Part shown: positions 53,920 to 64,000 of the stretch, piece by piece
Numbering within the stretch: position 1 is the stretch's first letter
Layout: each line of letters opens with the position of its first letter
Assembly (NCBI RefSeq): GCF_032854445.1
Contig: NC_088304.1
Span: 9,125,704 to 9,189,703, forward strand
Length of the DNA: 64,000 nt
Origin: Liolophura sinensis
Lineage: Eukaryota; Mollusca; Polyplacophora; Chitonida; Chitonidae
Direction of reading: 5' to 3'
Made by a program: the position numbers and the translations under genes
Notes under the pieces: model-generated
What the model was told of the DNA's origin: nothing
What the model saw: the letters and a program-made list of their open reading frames with translations, nothing else
Databases searched by the model: none

Positions 53920-54258
53920 ACACAGCCAACTGCAGCCACACACAGCCACGCACGGCCAAACCCAGTCATGTACAGCCACGCACAGCCACGCACAAATATT
54001 ACCATATGATCAGCCACACACAGCCACGCGCAGCCACACACAGCCACGCACAGCCAAACACAGTCATGTACAGCCACGCACAGCCACGCACAAATATTAC
54101 CATATGATCAGCCACACACAGCCACGCGCAGTCAAACACAGTCATGTACAGCCACGCACAGCCACGCACAAATATTACCATATGATCAGCCACACACAGC
54201 CACGCGCAGCCAAACACAGTCATGTACAGCCACGCACAGCTACGCACAAATATTACCA
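53920..54258. repeat. 78-bp minisatellite made of 10-bp CAGCCACACA sub-repeats
   Basis: About four 78-bp units, each with several CAGCCACGCA decamers plus a spacer CAAATATTACCATATGATCA. Open in one minus frame because 78 is divisible by three; no gene context. Confidence 0.9.
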
Positions 54259-54259
54259 T

Positions 54260-56400
54260 ACGAACAAACAGTAGCTTCGTTTACGGTACCCGACCTGATG
54301 CATTGACAAGAATCCATGCATACAATGTACTTTAAGTCTCACAGTTGACTGCTATAAAATAGTAATTTATTTTATCATACTTACAACATAACTTAGCTCA
54401 CCACATTACACATTCTCTACAACCCTATTTAATGTGTGTGGTTACAAAATAAACTGGTTATAGGCCTACGTGTACCAGCATTTACATTTGTAAGGGTCTA
54501 GTTAACTTTTCTCTGAACCAAACAAATACGTTCACATATTCACATAAAATATGACACTTAATGGCATATTTAATAATAAGATCTAACATACTTCATCACA
54601 GAAGTAAACATTACACATGTACACAGAAAATGTGTACAATGATCCTTATCAGGCACAAACTATAGAAATCTCTCATTGCAAGACCTCAGGGTAGCGATGG
54701 TATGTAGGCTATTGCAGTGGGCTAATTGACGAATGACGAATGTATCTTATAATTAACAAAATATTAGTACTAGTGTAAATAAACTTCTTGACTGGCGCAT
54801 GACAATAATAACACAGCTGTGTGATTTACTCTGTCGTTAGATTTGGCCTCGGCGTTGTTCAAGATTTGTGTACAAATTTTGCTAGTGGTGGCAGTGATGT
54901 GCATGTGCTGTAAGGAGTGGGCCTATGCTCTCTACTGCAGGGGCCTAGGAAGCAAAGTCGCCAAGGCCCCGGATGCTCTTGGACCCAATATAGCCGAACG
55001 CGCGTCTGGACGTGTTTTAAGAGATAAAATAAATCCATCCTCAAGGTTGAGATGAAGATGTCCTATGCTGCACATTTTGGCAGAAATTTACTTTTCGGAT
55101 CGCTCTCATACTTTACATATAGGCCCTATATACTTACTTCCCGTTGAAAAAAATACCGATGCGCGCTATGTGAGTTGTGAAATATTTACTCTAACAGCGC
55201 ATGCTAATAAACTGAGCAATGTTTATCATGTATTTACCAGAGTAATCAGGCATGTAGGCAGCGAGATGGAAGCGGGGTGGGGTCGTACATAGGCAAGCGG
55301 AACGATTATGCCACTCTAGGCGATCGAGGGTCCAGACATCCGGAGACATGTTATAAAATGCCTTTTTGATCAATTAACGTAAATACAAACAGGTGGAGCC
55401 TTTAACTTGAAAATATTGAAAATTTGTGTGCTAACATGGAGATCACCAGAACAGGGAGCTAGAAGCATCCACAAAATAGCAAAAGGAAGCATTATCATAA
55501 AAAAGTAGTTAAACTGGATATTTATATTCTTACGTTTTTTTCTGATAGAAAACATGTAGGCATGGCTTCATAAAACATTAGCATCGTTCTTAAGTATTAT
55601 AGCCTTGCTCAAAATGTGCCATAAAATAGGAGAAATACCGCAGTGAGTTTTGCTGGATGCTGGAGGGTAAGAGGCCTTCCTGAGGAATTAATAGACGTGA
55701 GTTTTCACCCTCTTTGAATGCTGAGTAACGTTGCCCAAGTTTGCAAATTATAAAATTTAGATACCATGAGAACATGAACGCTGTTCCCGGAAGTTAAAAC
55801 ATCTGACTAATAAAATTACAGTGGGTTAATCTCCTCGAACAAATTAAAAGAAATGTTTTAATGTGATTGTATGTTAAATGTGATGACAAGACAGCATTTT
55901 GAGTAGTTCTAAACCAGTGGCTTGAGCCTATTACTTCCCATACAGGCAACCTTTTTTTTTTCAAACATATACGGTAACTTCTACATGCGTTTGTCAGTGG
56001 TACATGTTCGTGTATGCATGTAGACATGAAGCATGGTTTGGGTCTACATGATGAATTTAACAAACAAGAAAGTAGGGATTTTCTGCAGAACACGGTGTAT
56101 TACATTTAAAAGCGGAATTATTTTCCTTTCGGAGACAAGCATTGTGGTCATAGACCAATTTTATTGCCATATCTACAGTAGGAAATAACAGAGTCATGAT
56201 TGGCAACAGATACGAACAAACATTTTGGAAAGTCTACTGGCGAATTCAAATGGTAATCTAACGGTCATATCCCCGGAGTTTTAAAGCTATACAAACTATG
56301 AGATAAAACTTTCTATTATGATTTAAATACTTGCATCTTCACTTGTTTTCGTTGAAAGCCTGCTCGTTATTTTGAAGGGTTAGCATTTTACATACATCCC
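54260..56400. other. Intergenic, no gene recognised
   Basis: AT-rich non-coding DNA. One remnant of the ACGACAGTGTGAT family's right end lies near 55855-55930 (reverse). Short frames show no family motif or splice support. Confidence 0.4.
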
Positions 56401-56506
56401 ACGTGGGTTTCGTGAGATTGCTTTTACGTCTAATCGGTGCATATTGTATCGATTTATTTACAAATCGGGGTGCAATCTTCTCTTCCTATTGTTGGATTTT
56501 TGCGAG
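56400..56506 (+). other. eif3c: Candidate non-coding exon 1 and promoter of eIF3c
   Basis: A pyrimidine-rich start (CTTCTCTTCC at 56478-56487) is followed by TTTTTGCGAG|GTAAGC, a strong donor at 56506. Genes for translation factors commonly begin with a 5' terminal oligopyrimidine tract and a short non-coding exon. The coding exon at 57311 has a T-rich acceptor and only 15 nt of leader, so an upstream exon is needed. Confidence 0.45.
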
Positions 56507-57310
56507 GTAAGCTACATTCTTTTCAAAAAGTCTAACCATGTACTGGTGTATGATGAATAGTATAGGAATTTAGTAAAATGAAAATTGCATGCTGTTGTTG
56601 TTGTAATGTGACTGACCGATGTTGTGTCACTATCTAACTGTCGATATGTCTGGCGTAGAAATATGTTGTTGATTTCAGTAATTTGGCGTTTTCTTGATAA
56701 ATAATTCTGGTGGTTTAAAAGTCTGTCTAATGAGTTTATTATCTCATGTGTTTGATGTAACTGAAAAACGTGATAGGGACAAGTACAGTTTAGCTGCCCC
56801 GGCTTGGAAAATTTTGCACTTCTGGTGAGTCATTTCAAAGGATATATGAGAAAGTTCTATGAAAGGAAGAGTAAAGTTTTATGAAAAAAGATGTGCCAAA
56901 ATTTTTTTTTTTTTTCATTTATTAGATCCTTCTGTTTTATTCATATTTTCCGTCAATGGTGGGGAAATAAAGACGTCGTTGATAAACCTACACACATTAT
57001 ATACTACTGTGCATGTTAAGAAATAAATACCAAGCCTTTTATGTATCATTCAGAAATGCTCTCCGTGTTCTCCATTAAAGTACCACTTCTTTGGTATGTG
57101 TGAAAACTAGGTTGCTACCTTTGGTTGTCGCTGAAACCATTCTGAAGGTGGGTGACAAAACCCACTCAAATGCTGGTGAAAATATGCTTTGAAGGAAATT
57201 TTCCACAAACCTAAAAGTATGTGACATACAAGAATCAGATTCAGAATACTATGCAGTGCACTCATCTAATGTGTATGTTTTTCTGTTTTTTTTTTTGTTT
57301 TTTTTTCTAG

Positions 57311-60300
57311 ATCGAAACTTGAAAGATGTCACGGTTTTTCAAGGGATCCGATTCTGAATCGGAAAGCTCTGAGAGCGAACCAGAGAATATTGTACAGCAA
57401 CGTCCAACAGCTGTTAGCAAGTGAGTTGCTGTTGTTCATCATAGCATAGAAATGAATCGTAGTAAGAAATCGCTATGATATCACATTACCACCAGAAGGT
57501 TATTTTCACATGATTGTGTATAAAACTGTAATTGTTTATACTTTTCTTAGGCTTTGATCTTTTTAGATAGCATTTATTGAAGACAGTAACATTTTTGTAA
57601 CATCAGATAATGTGGAGAACACATTATAATTTCAATGAAAAACAGCACTTAATTTAATTTCCTTAATCATTCCAATCTTGGAGACCCTTTCCACATTTAA
57701 TTTTACATAAAGTATGTTGTTTGGTTTTTGACCTTTTGAAAAAAATGTTTTCTTGCATATTTTTCTGCCACATCTAAAAACTGTAAAAATTACCTTTATA
57801 GAGACTTTGAACAACGTGTGCTTTTGGAAACATTTTATCTGTAGGATATTTAACTTTTATGCACAAACAGTATGCACTTAAGTCCTGGAATGCTTCATTC
57901 TTAATGCTGTTTGTCTTGGACCTGTTTGTTTCAGAGCCTTTCAGTTTAGCGATGATGAAGAGGAAACAAAGAGGATCGTTAGAAGTGCCAAGGACAAAAG
58001 GTGGGTGGATTATATTTCAGGCTGTGGGGTGCTTGTGTGTAGAACTGTCAAGATTATGAAATTTGACCGAAACAAGGAAACAAAACCATGTGACAAGAGA
58101 AGGTTTGAATCCTGTGTGGCAAAAGAATGGTTGAAACCTGTGTGGCAAGAGAAAGTTTGAAACCTGTGTGGCAAAAGAATGTTTGAAACCTGTGTGTCAA
58201 AAGAAACTTGCAAACCACTGTAGCAAAAGAAAGTTTGAAACCTGTGTGGCAAAAGAAACGTGCAGACCACTATGGCAAAAGAAAGTTTGAAACCTGTGTG
58301 GCAAAAGAAACTTGCAAACTACTGTGGCAAAAGAAAGTTTGAAACCTGTGTGGCAAAAGAAAGTTGCAAACCACTGTGGCAAAAGAAAGTTTGAAACCTG
58401 TGTGAGGCATCATGTTGGATCTCCATGGTGCAGTGCTGTGGCTTCTCGGGTACCTCTCCATATTCTTCCACACAGGTCAAAGCTCTCTTTGACCAAATAG
58501 TTAGCATGTTAAGACTCAGCAAGCTCATCATTGCTTCCACTCCAGTTGTTTGCGAGAAGGTCGGTGAGCAACCTGCGAATGGTTGCGCGTTCCCCCTGTT
58601 TTCGCTGCCCCATTTCCTCTGAACGCAATGCTAGCTGCCATTACAGGTGAAATATTCTTTAGTATGGTGTAGAACACTATTTAGATACAATAAATAAATC
58701 ATTCAGGCCAGCCATAAAATTTTGTTGGGAATAGCCCTGATCCTGTCAGAATAAAGAAAGCCGATTTCTGGCTAATGAAAATGATAGGTAGTTTAAAGAA
58801 ATTAATATTAAGGGGAAAATTACCTCCAGAAACAACGTTGGAGTAAGACCCTTTTTGGGAGGGTTGGGTGGGTATCACCAAGAAAATATACAAGTTTTAA
58901 TGACGGCCGTATAAACCTGAGCACCATTATAAAACATTCTTGAGCACCAGTACCATACTGCTTTTAAGCACTAATTAATCATTGGGTGAATACTTGGGCT
59001 TTGTCTTGACTTTACCAGATAGCAGCTTTTGAAAAACAATTTCAAAGTAAGTGTTTCTGGGTTAATTAATCAGGACTCTTCCTACCCTCCCGTGTTCTGA
59101 CAAGATAGGGTCTAGTATTGGGTACGTTTATTACTCAGCTTGTCGCTGTTTCATTGGATAAGATATTCTCTAGACAGAGTCGCTGAATTTAGAAGTTGGA
59201 AGAGCACAATCACTTGAGAATTGTTCTGTCAGAAGCATTACTGTGCTATGATACCATGTGCTGCTAATAAGTCTGGCTTACGCAATGAGGGAATCCCTTC
59301 TAAGTTTGACACGTGAAGGATGTGTAGGCCTGTGTGAACACGACGAGCAGGACAACCATAACAACCTCACGAAATGTAATTCATACATTCAGACCTAAGT
59401 CCTCAGGTTTGCTTCTTCAGATAGGAAATAACTTCAAAAATGAGAGATTTCCAGTATCCCGTTGGCCAATACAGCCATGTTATCCATACCTTCATGCACT
59501 TCAAACAATCTGCGTGTTTGGTTAAATGGAAATTCAATTCTACGTACGTACTTCGTTTTTGCATGACAGACTTGTGTTCGATTTAAGGAAAAGTGCTTGG
59601 TCACAAGTGTATTATAACAACGATACTGATACATATTTATCTTGTGATCTAACTTATCTAACCATCCCGGTGATGTATGGCCATGACTGTGACGGATTCC
59701 CCAAAGCATTGATCCATAAATGGCTGACCTATTTGTGGAAAAGAGGCTGTGATTTAAAAAGAGATTTGCCAATAAGAAAGCTAGCTTTGTAGCAGGGGCA
59801 GTGATGTGTACTTGACCCTACATGTCAATCGGGTCAAGCGTCTGGACTGTTGCCTGGTCATAACTGGATTCCCCCGGTCTCTGCTCGGTTTTCTCCCACC
59901 AAAATGCTGACCGCCGCTGTCCTGAGCACGCATAAAACACAAGTCAAATAAATAATAAATCATAACTGGAATATTGCATTCTAATTATCTCCACAAATTT
60001 GGGGTCTTTTGTTTATTTTTACTCTCTTTTTTGCAAGAAAGTGTTAGATTGAGAGGGCTGATATGCTATCACATAGTATTACATGTTTCCTGAAAACATC
60101 AAAGGCAATACCTGGTGTTTTTTAGTAAGTATGGATGATGATGCCTTATTGTGTTTGCTGATGTTGGGTTGTGGCTTCAATTATCAGGTATGAAGAGCTG
60201 AGAGAGACCATCAAACTTCTTAAGAATCACAAAAAGATCAAAGACATGTCTAAGGTGTTAACAGGTAAGTTAATGTGGATGTCATGCTCAACATACTTAC

Positions 60301-63300
60301 CAAGTAGCCCATATATGAAGGAAAAAGAAAGGTAAAGAAAAATAAGAGGAGCTGGTTGCACTCTAGTGGTTATTGTCACTTGCCTTTCAGTGGTGTAAAA
60401 ATGTATATTTCAAATTTTTAACATAAATATGGTGAAAATATCAAATTAAGGAGCATATTTGCTAATATGGTGTTCAATTTTTTTTTTTTTTTAATTTTTT
60501 TCTTCAGGACTTAGGTGTATTTGAAAATATTTTTGTATGGTGGATATGTATGACCAATAAAAACATTATTATGCAAAGATGACATATTCCAAAAGATGAC
60601 CCCAATTACCCACCATACAAATTTTTTTGGGAAATATCTTCTTCTTGTTAATTTAAAGACAAATTCACAAACTATTGAAGAAGCTCATATTTACTACTAA
60701 CTTTTCACACTCTGAGCTTACATAATTTTCATGTTTTGTCTAGCATTAATCATTGCTTACATGTATGTGTCGTGTAACTGCATTCATTCGTTCAATCATT
60801 CTTATGTGTTAAATAAATTCTGTTGAGCAATAGACTTTGATGTATCACATGTACAATGTCTTACAGATTTTGAACAGCTTGGGAAGGCTTATGAGAAGGC
60901 ACGTAAAGTTTGTGGAGAAGGAAGGCGTCCCAAGGTTTTACATCAGATGTTTGGTAGAACTTGATGACTTTGTCAGTGAGGTAAGATTTTTACCTGTTCA
61001 GTTAAACCCACTTGTTATTTGTAAGCAGAACAGCCGAAGGCCATTTGTTACTTGTAAGCAGAACAGCTGCAGACCATTTGTTACTTGTAAGCAGAAGAGC
61101 TGCAGACCATTTGTTACTTGTAAGCAGAACAGCTGCAGGCCATCTGTTACTTGTAAGCAGAACAGCTGCAAGCCATCTGTTACTTGTAAGCAGAACAGCT
61201 GCAGACCATTTGTTACTTGTAAGCAGAACAACTGCAGGCCATTTGTTACTTGTAAGCGGAACAGCTGAAGGCCATTTGTTACTTGTAAGCAGAACAGTCG
61301 CAGGCCATTTGTTACTTGTAAGCAGAACAGCCACAGGCCATCTGTTACTTGTAAACGGAACAGCCGCAGACTATTTGTTACTTGTAAGCAGAACAGCCAC
61401 AGGCCATTTGTTACTTTTAAGCGGAACAGCCGCAGGCCATTTGTGACTTGTAAGCAGAACAGTCGCAGGCCATCTGTTACTTGTAAGCAGAACAGCCACA
61501 GGCCATCTGTTACTTGTAAGCTGAACAGCCACAGGCCATCTGTTACTTGTAAGCGGAACAGCTGCAGACCATTTCTTACTTGTAAGCGGAACAGCTGCAG
61601 ACCATTTGTTACTTGTAAGCGGAACAGCCGCAGGCCATTTGTTACTTGTAAGCTGAACAGCTGCAGGCCATCTGTTGCTTGTAAGCATTACAGCTGCAGA
61701 CCATTTAATCTCTCTGGGTTCGACTGCAGCTTTATGTAGCTGTTTGTCATGTACAGCTGCCTGGCCAGGTGAAGATTAAATTGTCTTCATATGAGTTCTT
61801 AAAAAATATATGATAAAGAATCATTAGAAAATATGTCATACAAAAATACATTGAGACGCAAATCTAATCCAAGATCTTTATTTCGTCATTTTGTTATGAG
61901 AATATAGTTAGATGCCCATAGATTCGTTTTGCAGGAATCCACCCGAATCTGGTTAAAATCTGTTGCCCAAAGAACTGTTGTTCCAAGTGAAGGATTCAGT
62001 GCTTGTAAAAGTAAACAGATGTTGTGACTTTTATGTTCATAATTTTACATGGTGTGAAATTCCTACATCCACTTGTTATGTCTCCATGATATGGCTGAAA
62101 TATGCTGTAAAGCATGGTTCATTCACACCCACTTGTCTGAAGGGGGTACAGTAGTTGAGGTGACATTTGACATTTATTCATTTTCCAAAAAAAAATTCTG
62201 ACTACTTTTTGTGAATCTGCTTTAAATTCCCAAAGTTATTGTTATAGAAGAGTCATGATGTCATTGGATTCTCCGTTAAAGGAATAGCCCTGAGTGTAAA
62301 AATCTACATGAAGATGCTATGATACATCACTAATTTCAAGTTACAAACCTCCCAGTCTTTAAATTCTTCTGTCCATCAATTGTTTTCAGTGTTGGGAGGA
62401 TCGTGAAGGACGTAAAAATATGAGCAAGAGCAACGCTAAAGGGCTGACAACTCTGCGACAGAAACTGCGAAAGTATGTCCGCGACTTTGAGACGGAAATG
62501 ACCGAATATAAAGAGGTAGGAGGAGATTTTGAATCTAACCATTAGAATCTCATTCTTTCAGCAGCATTTGTAAAAAACTGACGGATTTTAGTCATTATCT
62601 ACATATCTTAACAGACCACTTTTTTCTGCAGAAGCAGACACTGTTTATGCTGGCCCCAGTAGTGGATTGGCGCCTGATTACTGTTGGTTTTTATTGTAGA
62701 ATCCTGATGAAGGCGATGAAGAGGCTGAAGATGAGGAAGGTGATGAAGGTATTCATCAGTTTAGCATTTACACCAATCATTTTGTAACTGTACTTTCATT
62801 GCCTAGTTTTCTATCTGACTTGTGTGGCTTCCTCTCCGGCCGTAAGTGGGAAGGTCTGTCAGCAACCTGTGGATGGTCGCATACGAAAGATCAACTTTCA
62901 GTACTATTTTTGCACAGTTTTAATTTTATTTTGGAAACAAAACTACATTGGTAGGATTGACCAGTTTCACAACTTCACAAAAGTACAGTTGTATCAGTCA
63001 ACACAGAATAATGCCTTTAGAATCTGCCTTGAACACCTTGCAAATATGTGAAAAGATTGAAGAATCACAGTATTCTTCTGTGTTTTCTCTCTTCAAGGGG
63101 CCTTGGGGGCAATAAGTGTCTCCTAATAATACAATGAGCTTTATCTACGTATCACATGTTGAACATGTTTTTCTCCACCCTACCACCATCCGCTAAAGAA
63201 AAAATCTTCACAGTGACTTTGATCACCAATCAAATATATCAGATGTCTTCCAGCAAATGTTTTCATATGTGAGGGCCCATAGTTTGACAGTGTCGGCATT

Positions 63301-63379
63301 GTAGGCCAGTAGGATGGGGTAGTCAGATCCATTATTCATATCTACATTCATCATGCTCTTCCATAGAGAGAGAGAGAGA

Positions 63380-63421
<42 letters not shown>

Positions 63422-64000
63422 TGAGAGTGTGAGTGAGTGAGTGAGTGAGTGTACTTGGTGAGGTATAGTGTCTTGGTGAGCTATAGTGTCTTGGTGAGCT
63501 TTTCATCCGACCGTATGAAACAATCTTTAAGTAGGGTGTAAAATCAGTTTCAAATTACAGGGCCACAATGGCCATGTGGTGAGAGCATCTACCTTGTAAG
63601 CAGGAGACCCAGGTTCAGTGCCTACTCTGGTCATGTAAGAGGTTTTAGAATCACCAGTTTTTGGTACATGTGCCCAGTCTGTTCTCGCTCAGTACCATGG
63701 ACAGGCTTGGTAAGAACCAGGACCCAGTTTCGTGAAACACAGAAACACACATTCGATCACCGAATAACGTCAAACTAAAACAGATGCATAAATCTCGCTG
63801 ACAGTTGATCTTTCATTTGTATAAAGGTTATCAAATTAGGGTCAGTGAAATATTCTTGAGTATAGCGTAAACACCAGTCAAATAAATACATGAACTAAGT
63901 TTTTCTAGTAGACTAGTATATTGTCCTGCCTTAATTTCAGAACTTCAAAACACCTTTCTAAGATGAAAATAGAACTCTCAGTATAAGGCAAAATGTTTGC
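57311..64000 (+). CDS. eif3c: Eukaryotic translation initiation factor 3 subunit C, 5' part (continues past the window)
   Basis: Coding exons visible: 57326-57420 (exon starts 57311), 57935-58000, 60188-60264, 60867-60980, 62390-62515, 62700-62748. The protein starts [18 protein letters not shown], the conserved eIF3c N terminus. It continues with [80 protein letters not shown] and an acidic stretch. eIF3c is a core subunit of the eIF3 complex; its N-terminal region contacts eIF1/eIF5 on the 40S subunit. The window holds about 175 of roughly 900 residues; the PCI domain would lie beyond the right edge. Exon 5 has a one-base insertion (see its entry). Identity is firm from the conserved blocks and exon order. 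Confidence 0.95.
58085..58405. repeat. 26-bp minisatellite with 52-bp higher-order period
   Basis: Alternating 26-bp halves: GTTTGAAACCTGTGTGGCAA plus AAGAAA, and CTTGCAAACCACTGTGGCAA plus AAGAAA. About a dozen 26-bp units in intron 3 of eIF3c, starting about 85 bp after the donor. Confidence 0.9.
58560..58695 (+). mobile_element. Diverged SINE 3' region
   Basis: GAGCAACCTGCGAATGGTTG, TTTCCTCTGAACGCAATGCT, GTGAAATATTCTTTAGTATG, tail ACAATAAATAAATC. Intron 3 of eIF3c. Confidence 0.65.
59869..59959 (+). mobile_element. Main SINE family, 91-bp truncated insert with target-site duplication
   Basis: CCCCCGGTCTCTGCTCGG through CACCAAAATGCTGACCGCCG to AAATAAATAATAAA. Flanked by TCATAACTGGA at 59858-59868 and 59960-59970. 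Intron 3 of eIF3c. Confidence 0.87.
60470..60740. mobile_element. MITE-like element related to 19694-20250
   Basis: GTATTTGAAAATATTTTTGT, AAAGATGACCCCAATTACCC and CTTTTCACACTCTGAGCTTA match blocks of the element at 19694 in order. Intron 4 of eIF3c. Confidence 0.55.
60867..60980 (+). CDS. eif3c: eIF3c exon 5 with a one-base frameshift
   Basis: The exon enters in the frame of [15 protein letters not shown] and leaves in the frame of [19 protein letters not shown]. The two blocks adjoin in all eIF3c proteins but here lie in different frames because of one extra T in the TTT run at 60909-60911. Read literally, translation stops at the TGA at 60962-60964. The exon is 114 nt, whereas the neighbouring phases require 113. 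Everything else in the gene looks intact, so an assembly or sequencing error is the simplest explanation. Confidence 0.85.
61010..61705. repeat. 33-bp minisatellite, about 21 copies
   Basis: Unit GTAAGCAGAACAGCTGCAGG followed by CCATTTGTTACTT. It starts about 30 nt after the exon 5 donor of eIF3c. Every unit contains CTTGTAAGC, which resembles a 5' splice site. The period is divisible by three, so long frames appear on both strands, but they are a by-product of the repeat. Confidence 0.95.
62822..62878 (+). mobile_element. Internal fragment of the main SINE
   Basis: TGGCTTCCTCTCCGGCCGTA, GTGGGAAGGTCTGTCAGCAA, CCTGTGGATGGTCG only; both ends missing. Intron 7 of eIF3c, shortly after the exon 7 donor. 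Confidence 0.8.
63365..63450. repeat. GAGAGT / GAGT microsatellite
   Basis: Runs of GA, then GAGAGT hexamers, then GTGAGT and GAGT tetramers. Confidence 0.92.
63560..63720 (+). mobile_element. tRNA-derived SINE head (another family)
   Basis: GGTGAGAGCATCTACCTTGT as an A-box region and CCCAGGTTCAGTGCC as a B-box region, followed by TCTGTTCTCGCTCAGTACC. It is not a tRNA gene: no acceptor stem closes. Confidence 0.5.
63843..63892 (+). mobile_element. Main SINE family tail stub
   Basis: GTCAGTGAAATATTCTTGAG, ATAGCGTAAACACCAGTC and AAATAAATAC only, about 50 bp. No clear flanking duplication seen. Confidence 0.7.

Noticed and set aside
53838-54259. Trp/Cys-rich frames on the minus strand
   Set aside because: Produced by the 78-bp CAGCCACACA minisatellite; no start, promoter or homology.
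60998-61739. Several 75-145 codon frames on both strands
   Set aside because: By-products of the 33-bp minisatellite in an eIF3c intron. All frames are compositionally repetitive and cross no plausible splice context.

Overview
This is eukaryotic nuclear DNA from a lophotrochozoan animal, most likely a mollusc (a brachiopod is possible). It is AT-rich, its genes have many small GT-AG exons, and it is full of tRNA-derived SINEs whose 3' tail ends in short A/T repeats. All three gene models below were built by hand by matching splice sites, reading phases and family motifs. Two of them close exactly in frame (972 and 398 codons including stop), which is strong internal support.

Region 1 (1-5970) has no gene I can defend. 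It holds SINE fragments, a decayed retroelement remnant, and a 32-bp minisatellite of about 40 copies. Region 2 (6010-24654, minus strand) is an 11-exon gene for a 971-residue protein with an unusual architecture: N-terminal TIR domain, coiled coil, death domain, CARD, and a C-terminal array of twelve 19-residue charged helical repeats. This is the most interesting object in the window. It looks like an innate-immune or cell-death scaffold joining three homotypic interaction domains, and its exons include a tandemly duplicated 63-nt exon and a DNA-level homogenised repeat array. A possible non-coding first exon lies about 10 kb upstream (near 35114).

Region 3 (24770-39640) is mostly repeats. 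It has two long copies and one truncated copy of an unclassified ~2.9-kb element (26011-34850), a 748-bp solo LTR nested in the second copy, several SINEs, and a 530-bp inverted-repeat element flanked by TTAA. Region 4 (39702-51751, plus strand) is a complete 10-exon gene for a 397-residue protein of the acyl-CoA:6-aminopenicillanate acyltransferase / carcinine hydrolase-like family (Ntn hydrolase, peptidase C45 type), with nucleophile Cys125 and Asp143. Its introns hold minisatellites, one of which runs into the 3' splice site of the catalytic exon.

Region 5 (52006-56400) is intergenic, with SINEs and a 78-bp minisatellite. Region 6 (about 56460 to the right edge, plus strand) is the 5' part of the translation initiation factor eIF3c gene. 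Six coding exons are visible, with two intronic minisatellites. Exon 5 carries a one-base insertion that breaks the frame, either an assembly error or a real broken allele.

The three genes do not form a functional cluster; they are unrelated neighbours. Repeat biology shapes much of the rest: several SINEs have clear target-site duplications, including a stub of only 56 bp.
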